Assembly: GCA_039621445.1 (NCBI GenBank)
Contig: CP154955.1
Span: forward strand, 37,985,123 to 38,049,122
Source: Euglena gracilis
Taxonomy: Eukaryota; Euglenida; Euglenophyceae; Euglenales
Direction of reading: 5' to 3'
DNA length: 64,000 nt
The notes under the pieces are model-generated. The model ran no database searches and was not told where the DNA came from. It saw only the letters and a program-made list of their open reading frames with translations. The position numbers were made by a program, and so were the translations under genes. This document shows, piece by piece, positions 1 to 23,100 of this stretch (position 1 is the first letter of the stretch; the number at the start of each line of letters is the position of its first letter).

Positions 1-99
1 TACATACAACATACATACATACATGCATGCATACATACATACATACACGCATGCATCCATGCATGCATGCATGCATGCATACATACACACACACACGTA

Positions 100-163
100 C
101 GAACATGCATCCATTTTGGTTTAAAAAATCATCGAGTCTCCAAAGAATATGTATATATATATA

Positions 164-209
<46 letters not shown>

Positions 210-340
210 ATACACACACGCAGATATATAAATATACATATATATATATATATATATTATACACAAACACACACACATGGCAGCCATTGTTTCTTACGTT
301 CACCCAGGGGGGCCGTATAACCAATCCAGAGGGATCGGCA
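100..340. repeat. Dispersed repeat, copy 1 (TA/CA microsatellite plus CATGGCAGCCATTGTTT tail)
   Basis: Consists of 'gtctccaaagaatat', an AT microsatellite, a CA tract, catggcagccattgttt and a CGTATAACCAATCCAG block. The same series recurs at 1055-1250. Copy 1 lies downstream of gene I, where no gene is visible. Confidence 0.75.
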
Positions 341-429
341 AGGAATTTTGGGTTATTGATGGTAGGATTTCGGCCTGACTTTAGGCTTAACTTATAGATT
401 AGTGCAAGGTGTACACTTTCGGCCTGAAA

Positions 430-1095
430 TTAGCTCTCAAACTTGTTGGGGGGGACGTGGGCGGTGTCCTCCCCTGGCGCTGCCGGGGCCGTCGCGTTGA
501 ACGACGACACGGAGGCGCGCTCCTCCACGGAGTCCTGCACGTTGTTCACCTGCCGCACGGTGCGGGTGGTCTTCACGATGGTGGTCACCTCCTGGATGTC
601 CCCCGACGGGTCCCGGCCGGGGGCCCCCCACGTCGGGCGGCCGATCCTGTACGCTGGAGCTTTGGCAAACCGATCCCTGAGTGATCGGTGGTACAAGCAT
701 CCGTCCACTCACCCATGAAAAAAATGCACAAAATCTCAGAAAATAATAATAATAACAATAATATAATAAAAATAAGTGAAAATGCGTGAAACGTGAGGAT
801 AAATGTGCGAAAATGAGGAAAAGAAAATATTGCATAGAAAATGCACATGGGAGATGTCGATCAGATTTGCAGTTTTAAATTCAAGGCTTTTGCTCGCTGT
901 CGCCTTGTCTGTGTGTAGGTGACCCAATGAATTGGCGTGGGGGGCTTGCATCTCTGGGCAGTCATCCAGAAAAGAAACGGCCCCAAAACTTTGGACGCCA
1001 AACAGAATCCTGAGAGACAGATGGGATATACATACATTTTTGTTCAAAAAAAACAAAAATCAACAAGTCTCCAAGGAATATATACATATATATAC

Positions 1096-1127
<32 letters not shown>

Positions 1128-3199
1128 TAAATATATATACACACACACGCACACGCACACACACACACACAGATGCATGCACATGTATGTAACATGGCAG
1201 CCATTGTTTATACGTCCCCCGGGGGGGCGTATAACCAATCCAGGGGGGTCGGGACTATCGACCCAAGCCGGGACCATTGGCCCCCTCCCCCGGCAGGCCC
1301 CCGCACGTCCCGGACCTCCACCGTCTCCCGCGTCTCCACGGTGCCCCCCGCACCGGCGGTGGCCGCGGCCGCCGCCTCCCGCGCCCGCCGCTCCGCCTCC
1401 CGCAGCTCCGCGTCTGTCAGGGGCGTGCGCCGCAGCGGCTGGCTGAGCAGGCTGCTCTCCGGCCCCAGGGCCGGAGGGCGAGCGAGGGGTGGGGGGAGGG
1501 ACCTCGAGGCCTTCCACTCTACCTGGCAGGAGGGGACCTCGTGGCTGAATGGCTTGGTAGTCGGGCGCCGAGACTCGTGGCAGCGGGCGGGGGGAGGGGG
1601 TGGTTCTTTGGGTGTCATGAACGGCGGCATGAACGGCGGAAATGAAAAACGTGGATGAAAGGTTTTGCGTCCCCAAACCTCCACGGATCCCCCCGTTTTC
1701 ATCCCTCCACCTCCACCTGATGCATTCTACAAATTCGAAGGCATTGCTCACAGGGATGCCCTTATGATGTGTATGTGTGCAGAGCAAAAGTCCTCCACCG
1801 AATTATTTGTTGAAAATGCACAATTTTCTCAATTAATGCATAAACTGCATGCTTTGATTTCTGCATAAATGGTTTGTATATCACGGCTGACTTTAAGAGT
1901 TAAAAAACCTTTTCCCATCCCAGCAAATTCAATAAAAATGTACAGGGAAAATGGCTGAAGAAATGGCTCTACATTGGCCAAAGCGGGTTGACTTTGGAGG
2001 GGGGGAGTTATTTCCGGCATCCTTAATCCTTCGCCCATCCACCCAAAGCGTCAGAAAAAAACATGTGTTTTTCGCGCACGCACACATGTGCTCATGCACA
2101 CACACACGCACATCCACACACACACACACACACAACATTTGCATCTGTATTTGTATGAGTGTGCCTGCCTTTCTGCTAGATACTCCTTTCAGCCCTGCAC
2201 AGCCCCGAGGTGAAGGTGCTGTACGGCATGAGGCGGCCGGTGGGGTCCAGCGGCCCGCGGCTGAACTGTGAGCTGAACGCCGACGTGGCGTCCGCCGACC
2301 CCGCCGTGGTGGAGGGGCCAAGGCAGGGCGTACAAGGCGAAGAAGAAGGAAGGGAATCCGGGTTGCCTGCGCGTCAGCCCTGCGTTGGGTGAACTGGCTG
2401 GTGGAGCCGGCGAGGGGGGCGTCGTACGGGGTGGCCAGCGGGCGGCCGAGCAGCGGGTCTGGCACCAGCCCCAGGCTGAACGGAAGCGACCCCCCGGGGG
2501 GGGGGGGAGGTCTCGGAGTGATGCCCTTGGTGCATGAGCAGGCAGCACCAACCCCTGCCCCCCCCCCACCGAGGGGTAACCCCCCTGATAGAAGGACAAG
2601 TGCGGACCGCCACCTCCGGCGGGGGGGGGGGGGAGGTGCGCTTCTATTTGTTGATTTCCTTCAGAAATCCCATTAAAACAGGGGATGCGCTTGTAGCGGA
2701 CCGCCTTTGGGGGGGGGGGTGCTTTTATTTGGACCCTGTGCTTGGAACGGCCCGGCGCTTCTATTGGGGGGGGGGGGGTTTAGGGGGTCTGCCACGCAAT
2801 AGAGTTCAGCCTGAACGGCGCGCCACGGCTGATCGCGTCGAAGCGGGTGGAGAGGGACGAGAAGAACGTCTCCAGCCCGGCCTGTGCCCCGGACATATGG
2901 CGCCACTGCCCATAGACAGCACAGGGCAATTGCCCAGTGTGTCCCCTCGGCGCCGCACATCGGCGGACCAGCGCCACATACGCCACCGAACCCCGGTGGC
3001 CAGATTATTCGGCCAAACCCAAAAATGCACGCCCCCCCCCCTTTATACAACGTATGGTCGACAAAATGGTATATATACTAAGGAATTTTTGAAAGTTGCT
3101 TTCAATTTACTAAGGTGTTTTTGAAACCTGCCCGTCATGATTCATCAGGCAGGTCCACCGATCTTCAAAGAATTTGCATGTGAACATTACATGTATTAA

Positions 3200-3232
<33 letters not shown>

Positions 3233-3365
3233 TAATATATATACACATACATATATACATGTATGTACGTATGTATGTATGTATGTATGTATGTATGTAT
3301 GTATGTATGTATGTATGTATGTATGTATGTATGTATGTATGTATGTATGTATGTATGTATGTATG

Positions 3366-3399
<34 letters not shown>

Positions 3400-6300
3400 T
3401 GTATGTATGTCTGTATGTATGTATGTATGTATGTATGTATGTATGTATGTATGTATGTATGTATGTATGTATGTATGTATGTATGTATGTATGTATGTAT
3501 GTATGTATGTATGTATGCATGTATGTATGTATGTATGTATGTATGTATGTATGTATGCATATTTAATAATTTAATGTTTCTCAGTGATGGTTTCCAACCT
3601 AAGTGCAGAAAAAAAAAGCAAAACAAAAAATGCAGAAAAGTGCAAAAATAATCCACAACTGTTCTCACTTTGCAAAATTCAAATTTCGGCACAAGGCCTG
3701 GATTGTGGGGGGCAGGTTTAGGTTTGATGGGGCTCGGAATAGCTTTAGCGTTGGGGACCAAATTTGGGATGTGCCAATGTGTAATGTGCAATCTCCATTT
3801 GGAAAGATGGCAAAACAAATAATCAGATGATGCTGAGATGTGAATTTGATAATTGATGGGGGGAACATGACCGGCTGTGGACATCTTGTGTGCGTGCTTG
3901 CCCATTTTGAACCGATTTTGACCAGGCTCCGAACGAGGCTTGGTCCACGTATGCCACACCTGTTTCTTTTTGTCTTCAGGCACACACCTCAAAGGCCTGC
4001 CGTCCCAGGACGTCCGGCCGCAGCTTCAGCTGCGGGACGCTGCTGCCCGGGATGATGGTGGTGGTGGGCTGCGGCGCGTTGCGGAGGTCCAGGATCTCCT
4101 CCGCCGACCCTGCCGGCCCGGCCCCGGTCAGCGTGTGGGGCTGGTCCGCCCAGCCAGCCAAGTGATCAAATGGGCTCGACCGTTCACATGGAGAGCGGAT
4201 GGGACAGGACTGCACAGGAGACAGGGGGCGGGGGCGAGGCACGAGGAGGCACACACCGAGGAGGTGGAGGTCGTGGAAGTGGTGGACGTGGCGCTGGTGG
4301 TGGTGGTGGTGGTGGTCCCCGTGGTGGTAGTGCGTCTCGCTGAGCACGAGCCCGTCCTGCCACACGGGGCCCACGTTGCCCGGCGGCGGCGTGGGGGCCT
4401 GCGGCTGGGGCTCCAGATGGTCGCAGGGCGGAGTGGGGGGAGGGGGGCGCGGGGTGGGCCTTGCGCGCCGCGAATGAAAGCACACAAAATGGGCCCGCAA
4501 TATGGTCCTCCGTTTTGTCCCCGGGTTTGAGGGTACACACGTACAGCGGCCGAAGCCGAGGCACGCATGCCCAACTGGTTAAGAAAATCCCACTCCCAAA
4601 ACGTATTGAGCTTTTGTTCGGCCGCTGGACTGTCCAGGATGCACGTGGTGAATGCACATGCATCTGGAAAGAAGGCACTGTGTTCTCGTAGGGAAATGCG
4701 AGCTGTTTGGTCCTGCTGTGACCCAGCCTGAGCTTGAGACAGGTTGGGCAAGAGCACACTTCTCAGCGAAGACTGTGGCTCACAGGCATAGTTTCACATG
4801 TGACCCCCCAGGGGGGGGCACTTTTTCCAAGGTCCAAACCCACCCACCCAGTTTTTTTTTCTTCGAAAACCCACCAACCCACAACCCCTGCCCCCCGGGG
4901 GTCAACCACCCAAAATCCAGCCAAAATCGGCCGGAAACGGTGAAAAAAAATTCCAGCCCGGCCAAAATCTGACCCATGGCACACCTCCCCAGGGGGTCCA
5001 GAGGCCCGAACCTACGCACCCACTCTTGAAAACCCACCCCCAGGGGGGGGAGGTCACACAGGTGTTAAGTAAATACCTGCTCCCAGGAGGAAGATTTGGC
5101 AGGGAGGGGCAGGGGGGGGGGGGCGTGGCGAGCTGCCCATGCCGGCCTGGCCACTGGAGGAAGCCGAACGCGTCGGACAGGGTGGAGCGGTCCGACAGGG
5201 TGGACGGCCGCAGCCGCTGGGCGAAGCCGTAGTCCGGCGTGGAGAAGGGGGAGGCGGCGGCCGCCTCCGGGAAGGGCGGGGGTTGCGAGAGGCCCCGCCA
5301 TCCCGCGGCTTGGGCCCCCCTGAAGGCTGCCTTGCCACCTCGCAGGATCGAAGCTTGTCCACGGCTGTTATGTCTGCCCCCAAAGCAAAGCCACAAACCA
5401 AAAGAAAGCGCTTCAAAAAAAAGCCTGAAAATTCTTGACTCTTCAAATTTCATATCAAAGGCAAGGTTGTCGAAACAGTTTGATATTTCTTTGTTTGCAT
5501 CAAAGAAATTATGTGAGTGCATTGTCCCACCTTTTTCTTGAAAAAAAACATCCATTCAGCTTTAAATTTTTAAATGGTCGATTTAGCCTAAAATGTACTT
5601 CGCATTGAAGGCAGTGAGAACTTACAACACAAACAACCAGGAAGCATCTGTTTGGGCAATGATGGGAGGTGAGCCTTACTATCGGGATTACCAAGCAAAG
5701 GCATGGGCCAGAAAGCCCAGCAGGGTGAGGGGAGGGCTGGGTGGCCTTTGCCTGCCAGGCACCGGGGGGAGGGGGCAGGCTCACCGGAAGGGCGACCCCA
5801 CCCTTCCCTCGAAATGTCCTTCTTTGGGGTTGGCATGCAATGCCCACATTAATGCAAATGGCAGAGCATCATGGACATTTTTTTGGGCACACGGCCAATT
5901 CTTCTCTGAACAGGTGAAGGTGAGACAAAGCCCAAAATTTTGCACCCCCTTTGGGCTGAGTGGGCTTCTATCTTAAAACCCTCCTTCGACACCTTAGATT
6001 GGATTCAAAGCATACCTTCTCATTTACAGTCACATCCCATATTGAATCTGAGATTTGGAGGCAGTTGGCATTTACAGTCGAATGAACAATGCAACTGTTT
6101 TTTGCACTGAACATGGGATCATTACCCCACTTGTATGTGTCCTCGATGCTCTTAATAAGCTGGGGCGCCGTCTTTTCAACAACGCCATATTCGGACAGGG
6201 ACTCCGGTGCTTGATTGGAGAGGTGGACCGCAGGGGTGGGATGTATGTCTGGCGGCTGTACGAGTCCTGCGACGGAGAGGGCAGTGCCACCAAGTGACGA

Positions 6301-6440
6301 AACTTCCCTGTGCATAGGAAGGCCTCAGCACCAGCCCACATCGATCTTCCACACACCTGGCCCGGCCGACCGGACACGCTGGACTCCGCCACCCGGGAGG
6401 ACTCCGTGGTCCGGGCGTACATGTAATCCTCACGCAACAT
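430..6440 (-). CDS. Gene I: unrecognised Ser/Thr/Pro/His-rich protein, about 374 aa, 9 exons
   Basis: I do not recognise this protein. Exons in coding order: 6440-6357 (ATG at 6438-6440), 5330-5153, 4418-4257, 4109-3988, 2881-2817, 2466-2386, about 2318-2201, 1460-1307, 591-430 (TAA at 430-432). Introns after exons 1, 3, 4 and 8 are GT-AG. Those after exons 2, 5, 6 and 7 are CAG/CTG non-conventional. Phases agree at every junction except exon 6 to 7, which is one base out, so that boundary is approximate. The N-terminus starts MLREDYMYARTTESS. A central part has proline repeats (LEPQPQAPTPPPGN) and a histidine cluster of six consecutive His within HYHHGDHHHHHHQRHVHH. Then come SAEEILDLRNAPQP, a Ser/Thr/Leu-rich part, a charged helix (TDAELREAERRAREAAAAA) and a Val/Thr-rich tail. 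There is no signal peptide or membrane segment. Disorder plus a short coiled coil suggests a structural or scaffold protein, which is inference only. Confidence 0.62.
1055..1250. repeat. Dispersed repeat, copy 2
   Basis: Second copy of the 100-340 repeat, in the last GT-AG intron of gene I, with a similar order of microsatellites and the CATGGCAGCCATTGTTT / CGTATAACCAATCCAG blocks. Confidence 0.75.
3259..3560. repeat. (ATGT)n microsatellite, about 300 bp
   Basis: Almost pure ATGT units with single interruptions. It lies in the 1106-bp GT-AG intron 2882-3987 of gene I. The long Tyr/Val/Cys and Ile/His/Thr open frames here are repeat artefacts. Confidence 0.95.
4797..5085. repeat. Dispersed 'ccaaacccacc ... 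gggtcacacaggtgttaa' repeat
   Basis: C-rich family with matched head (aaggtccaaacccaccca) and tail (aggtcacacaggtgttaagt). Relatives lie at about 33055-33310, 40775-41060, 45530-45835 and 53925-54150. Here it lies inside the non-conventional intron 4419-5152 of gene I. Confidence 0.7.
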
Positions 6441-7004
6441 GTGTAGGGGGGCCGATCGCTGCGGGTCGGGGGATAGATGGCCAATGACAATGGGGGGGGG
6501 GGGGGGGAGGGGGGACACACAGAGGCTGCCTGGGGCCCCGGGTTATGTGCGCCGCAAGATGGGGCGGTGCAGGCCCTACTATGCAGCCTGCAAAGCCTGG
6601 CAGGTACCCCACGCAGCCCAGTGATGTGGCCAGCCGAGCACCGTGTTTCCAGTCAGCCTGTGTTTTCCCTCGGTGACCCACGGACAACAAGGCAAAATGG
6701 CCAAACAGCCGGGCTCCCCCGGCCAAACGACGCGAGGGTCCCAGGCCCGACTTGATCCAGAAACTACTCTGGCAATTCTGGTGGCCAGCTGGAAATTGTT
6801 TCGTTCCCCTCCAAAGGCGGTGGATCCCCGCCATCAGGTGTGGGTCGGGAGGAACAACTCTTCGAACGGGAGAACGGCCGAATTGTGGAACAGGGGCACT
6901 GCGGGGGCGGCCATCCGGTCCACGGTGCGCGGCACGCGTGAGCCCCCACCGCAGACGCCGCCCGGGTGCGCGGACAACAGTGCCGATGTGCGTAAGGGGG
7001 CTGG
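6441..7004. other. Gene II to gene I interval (564 bp)
   Basis: Holds the 3' untranslated region of gene II and the upstream region of gene I. AG at 6459-6460 follows a C-rich stretch 18 bases before the gene I ATG, so it could be a spliced-leader acceptor if the organism is a euglenozoan. No separate gene is visible. Confidence 0.6.
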
Positions 7005-18878
<11,874 letters not shown>

Positions 18879-20155
18879 CCGGATTGAAAAGCCCCACTGC
18901 GTATGGGTTTGATGAGCGTGCGATACCTGATTGTTTCCCTTTTTTGAAAACCCTGACCAAAACCAACCGATCAATGACGATTTGCTGTGACTATGTTTAA
19001 TTCTGTCAGCAATTGGGCGGACTGAACATCAACCGGTAATTTCCCTGCAGTCTCATTTCTGGATCTCATTACAAAAAATTCAGCTACGATAAAATAACAA
19101 TACAATGAAGCAATCACTTGTTTAAATGGTTGTAGAATTTCAGAACAAAACGTACAGCAATAAATGGACACTGCTCAATTTGTTTTGGGACCTGGTGCGC
19201 TGCAATGGTAACAGCCACAGTTAATTGTTTTGTCTGAAATGCCCCCATTGAGACGTCAAAATCTTCGTCCTAAAATAGTGCAGTGCCGAGAACAAAAAGA
19301 AGGTTTTCCTTTTTAAAATTTCTCAAAATGTCCGTGTTTATTTATTTATTTATTTATTTATTGACTGGGATGATCACTGCATGCTGGCGGGGCAGGTACA
19401 TTGTGTTTACAGAGTGTCCAGATTGATCCAACAGGAGCAAATCCCCTCCCCCAAACCTCTGCCTGGTCTCATTGATTGGCCACACCCAGACCCGAAGAAC
19501 AAACGGAAGCCACCGATGCTGATTTGTGAAATAAAATGTGCATTTAGAATTTTAGCAATGACTGCACTGCACCAAATGCTGTATCTCAAGGGGGAAAAAA
19601 AATGACAAGGAAAACTGGGGTCCTTCCCTGTGAGTCAACACAGAGGAAAAAAGGAGAGCTGAATTCGAAGCGCAGAGGTACTGTGGCCACAGCCAGTGCC
19701 ACAGCCACACCACAGAGCAGAAAGCAAAAGCAAGTGCCACAGATTTGAAAGCGGTGCCGCGATGGGAGAAGCCCAGACCTGGTGGGGCAGCGAAGAATTC
19801 AGCTGCCCAACACTTGGGTTGGTGGGGTCCCCCTCTGTCCAACGGAAGAGAGGGGGACTGCGGGGTCTGGGCCCCCGTTCAGTCTGGGCTGTGAAACGCC
19901 CCGCCGGAGTTCTGGGGGTCAGCCCTGTGGGGCCCACGGCAGACGGGCATCTGTGCCCCCTCATCTCCGGGGAAAAAAAGACCAGCTCTTCAGAAAGATG
20001 TGTTCCCCCACTACGTCCAGACGTAGCCACCACCCACCACCCAACCGAGAGGCAAACATAGGCATTCACTCATGTCATGCATTACCACCCAACACGTATG
20101 CGCAAACATGCATCTGCGAAGTAAAGCTGAACCCACGATATCCGCTGCACGTCTG
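18879..20155. other. Gene III to gene II interval (1277 bp)
   Basis: AT-rich, with a short (TTTA)n tract near 19330-19360. I see no exon-like GC-rich segment and no RNA gene. Confidence 0.6.
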
Positions 20156-23100
20156 TCAGCCGTGGAACAGTTCCACCACCCCCTGCAGGATGCGCTTCTG
20201 CGCCACGCGGTACTTGATGGCCATGGCCACGTCCGGGTCAGAGGTTTCTTCAGGACCGGGGGAGGGGGGTCCGGACCCACCCCCCCACCCCGGGGGGGGG
20301 GGGGCTTGGGGGACCCACTTTCAGGGAGTCAATTTTGCGGTCCAGAATTGTTTTCGGCGCTTCGCGCCGAAAACAGGAAGACCCCGCCTCCGAGGGGTAC
20401 CCACTCAGCCCGACCCCCCCCCCCGGGGGGCTCGACCGGAACCCACATCCACCCCTCCCCCTCTCTCCCCCCGGGGTCTAAAACTTAAAAAAAAAATTCT
20501 CTGGTCCGGGTCCAGGCCCCCGGCCTCCAACACAGCCTCGTCCTCTGCCAGGCCAGTGCTGTACTGCGCGAGGCACCGCTGGCAGCCGTGCACGGCGACC
20601 GCCACGAGGAAGTCTTCCAAGGGGCAGGGGGCACGCGCCTCCCTGCGTTCAGAGCTGGACCAAATGGTGATGGCCATCCTGCCACTGTTTGAATGTGCGG
20701 GTTGAGTCGCACTGCTCACCAGACCACACCATGACTCGGCCGACCAGTGGGGGGAAAGCAGCTGAAACTGCATTGATTGGATGGGCAACGCACAATCCCA
20801 AACCTTTGGGGGCTGGTTATTGAACGTGTTTGTGGATGAGTCCAGCCATTTGGGACCATCCATCTCCAAATAATAACCCCCCCCGGACCCCGACTTCGAG
20901 TGTCCAAATAATAAACCAGCGGATTTTATTATTTGAGCTGGGTTTACATGATCCAATGGGCGGAGGATCCTGCTGAACCAAACCAAAAGGCGAAGTAGTC
21001 AAAGCTGGCATGGATTTGTCCACAGTGTTGGAGATGGAGAGCTATTCGGGCAATAAAAGTTGGAATCAAAAATCGACCGAAAAACACCTCGACAGACTGG
21101 AATAGTCGTTTTTTTTTTGGCCTTCTGGACTTTTTTGTTTGAAAAATATGCGCATATTCTCTGTGCCAATTTCATCCATTGTTTGTGATGTTTTCTACAT
21201 TTCTGCTGCGTTTTTCCCTTTTCTCCGCCTTCACAGCTGCAGAGGGGGGGCTCATTATTTGGGCGGCCGAAGTCGATCCTCAGGGGGGTAATATTTGGGG
21301 GGGGGGGCATTATTTGGGGGTATAATTTGGGGATAGGGTTATGAGAATACACAGGTATATTTTCTTAAAAAGAAAACCACAGACATTATTCACTGAAGAA
21401 GAAAACCTCAATTGCCCAACCAAACCCAAAGTGCGTTCAAGGTGTTGCACGTCTGACATCAGGGCGAGGGAGCGCTTGAGTAGATGCCCTCCAAGGCCCG
21501 TCGGAGACGGGGGTCCACACCTTTCGGGCTGACGTAGAGGTCGTTACACGGCACGCCACACAGGGAGATGGCCTGGACAACGTCCTGCGGGTTCGCGCTG
21601 GGGTCCCTGTGGCCACAGGACAGCGGTGGAGCGGCGAAGCTGTTCACCGGTGTTACTGATGTTGCTGCAAAGTTGTCGTGCAAACTGGTCGGCACGGAAT
21701 CAATGCCCATCGGCAAAAGGGGGATGGGGCGTCGCAATCATCCAGTCACAGCAGGGGGGGGAACGCAACATGAGCCCTCAAAAATGCGATGCAAGACGAA
21801 CGCAAGTTGCATGTAACATCCTTTAGGATGCCCCCCAGAATGTACAGTTTCTGCTGGAGAGAACATATAAAATTATCCCTTTCGCAGCAGAAAAATTTCA
21901 ACTCCATAAACACATGGAATCTTTTGGCCAAATGCAGAAAATGACAAAATTTGGGCTTTGGGGAAAATGGGACAAAAATGAGTCCAAATTTTCAAATTCA
22001 AAAGAAGTGTCCAGCAAAAACCGAAAAATCGCCAGTAAAAACACACACACAAAAAAACACAAACTTTGTCAAAATCGAAAAACACAAAAAAAAACACAAA
22101 CGTAGCAGAAAACACAGCACTTTTTGCGTTCACCCCCTTGTTAACAGCCCACAGGTGAGTAGACCTGAGTATTGAGAACTTGGTAAACGGCGTCGAGTTG
22201 GTTTGCAAACACAACCAAAGCCCCCCCCAAAAAACAGACTGGGGCATGCACGACAACCCATCAGAGCGGAGAGCGAGGTGCAAACCGGTCACTGAGGACC
22301 ACCCGACACGCCTCCGCCAGCTCTTCCGGCCCCTCGAAGACCACCGCGAAGTCGTACGGGTTGTCCTCTGGGACGAAGCCGTGGGAGAGGAAGTAGTCCT
22401 GGGTGGGGCCGTTGCTGTACCGGATGGTGACCTCCTCCCCGGCCCGCAGCCACGGGGCCCCTCCCCAACGCGTTGGGGCCCGACGTGCCCAAAGAAACCG
22501 ACGCTGCAGACACTCGCTTGGAAGACGTCAGCGGGGGGGTTGGCAGGGGGCTGGACCGGCACAGGAAAGTGGAAGAGGAGATGGCGGTTGGCCTGATGTG
22601 GCGATGAGGGAGGGGGGGGAGGCGCCCCGGGTAACCCAGCGTCCCTCGCCGCCAACTGCATGCACGCGTCGGGGCCCGCGGCGTGCCAGCGGATCACCGC
22701 GGTGGGGTGCGGGGCGGGGGTGGGCACTGCGAAGAAGAAGACACCGTCGCCGGCCGGACGCCGCTTCTGCGACTCAATGCTGATTGTTTGAGGTCGAAAT
22801 GATTCCCAGCAAAAAAAATGAGAAATCACCACGGGGAAGACAAAAAGAGAATGGAATTCTCGCCATACTCAAAAAAAAAGAGACACAAAAAAGGTGTTTG
22901 AATTTTTCTCGGTCCTCCTGTCTGGACTACTTTTCAAGTAATGAAAACTGGTTTATAAAAAAAATGCCAGAAAAAGACGGATGAAGGCTCAGAATATTTG
23001 CATTTTTGAAGTCCCAGCTGTCCTGAAACAAAAAGCACTCCATATTCCCTTGAATCCGAAAAAAATGAACCTTATTGATTTTTTTTAAAAAAAACCAATG

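Noticed and set aside
3110-3992. Long Ile/His/Thr/Tyr and Tyr/Val/Cys/Met open frames (up to 275 codons)
   Set aside because: They are the readings of an ATGT microsatellite on both strands.
20234-20506. Gene III as a pseudogene because an element interrupts its exon
   Set aside because: The same class of insertion occurs at many junctions and exact removal always restores the frame, so an intron is the better reading. Transcript data are still lacking.
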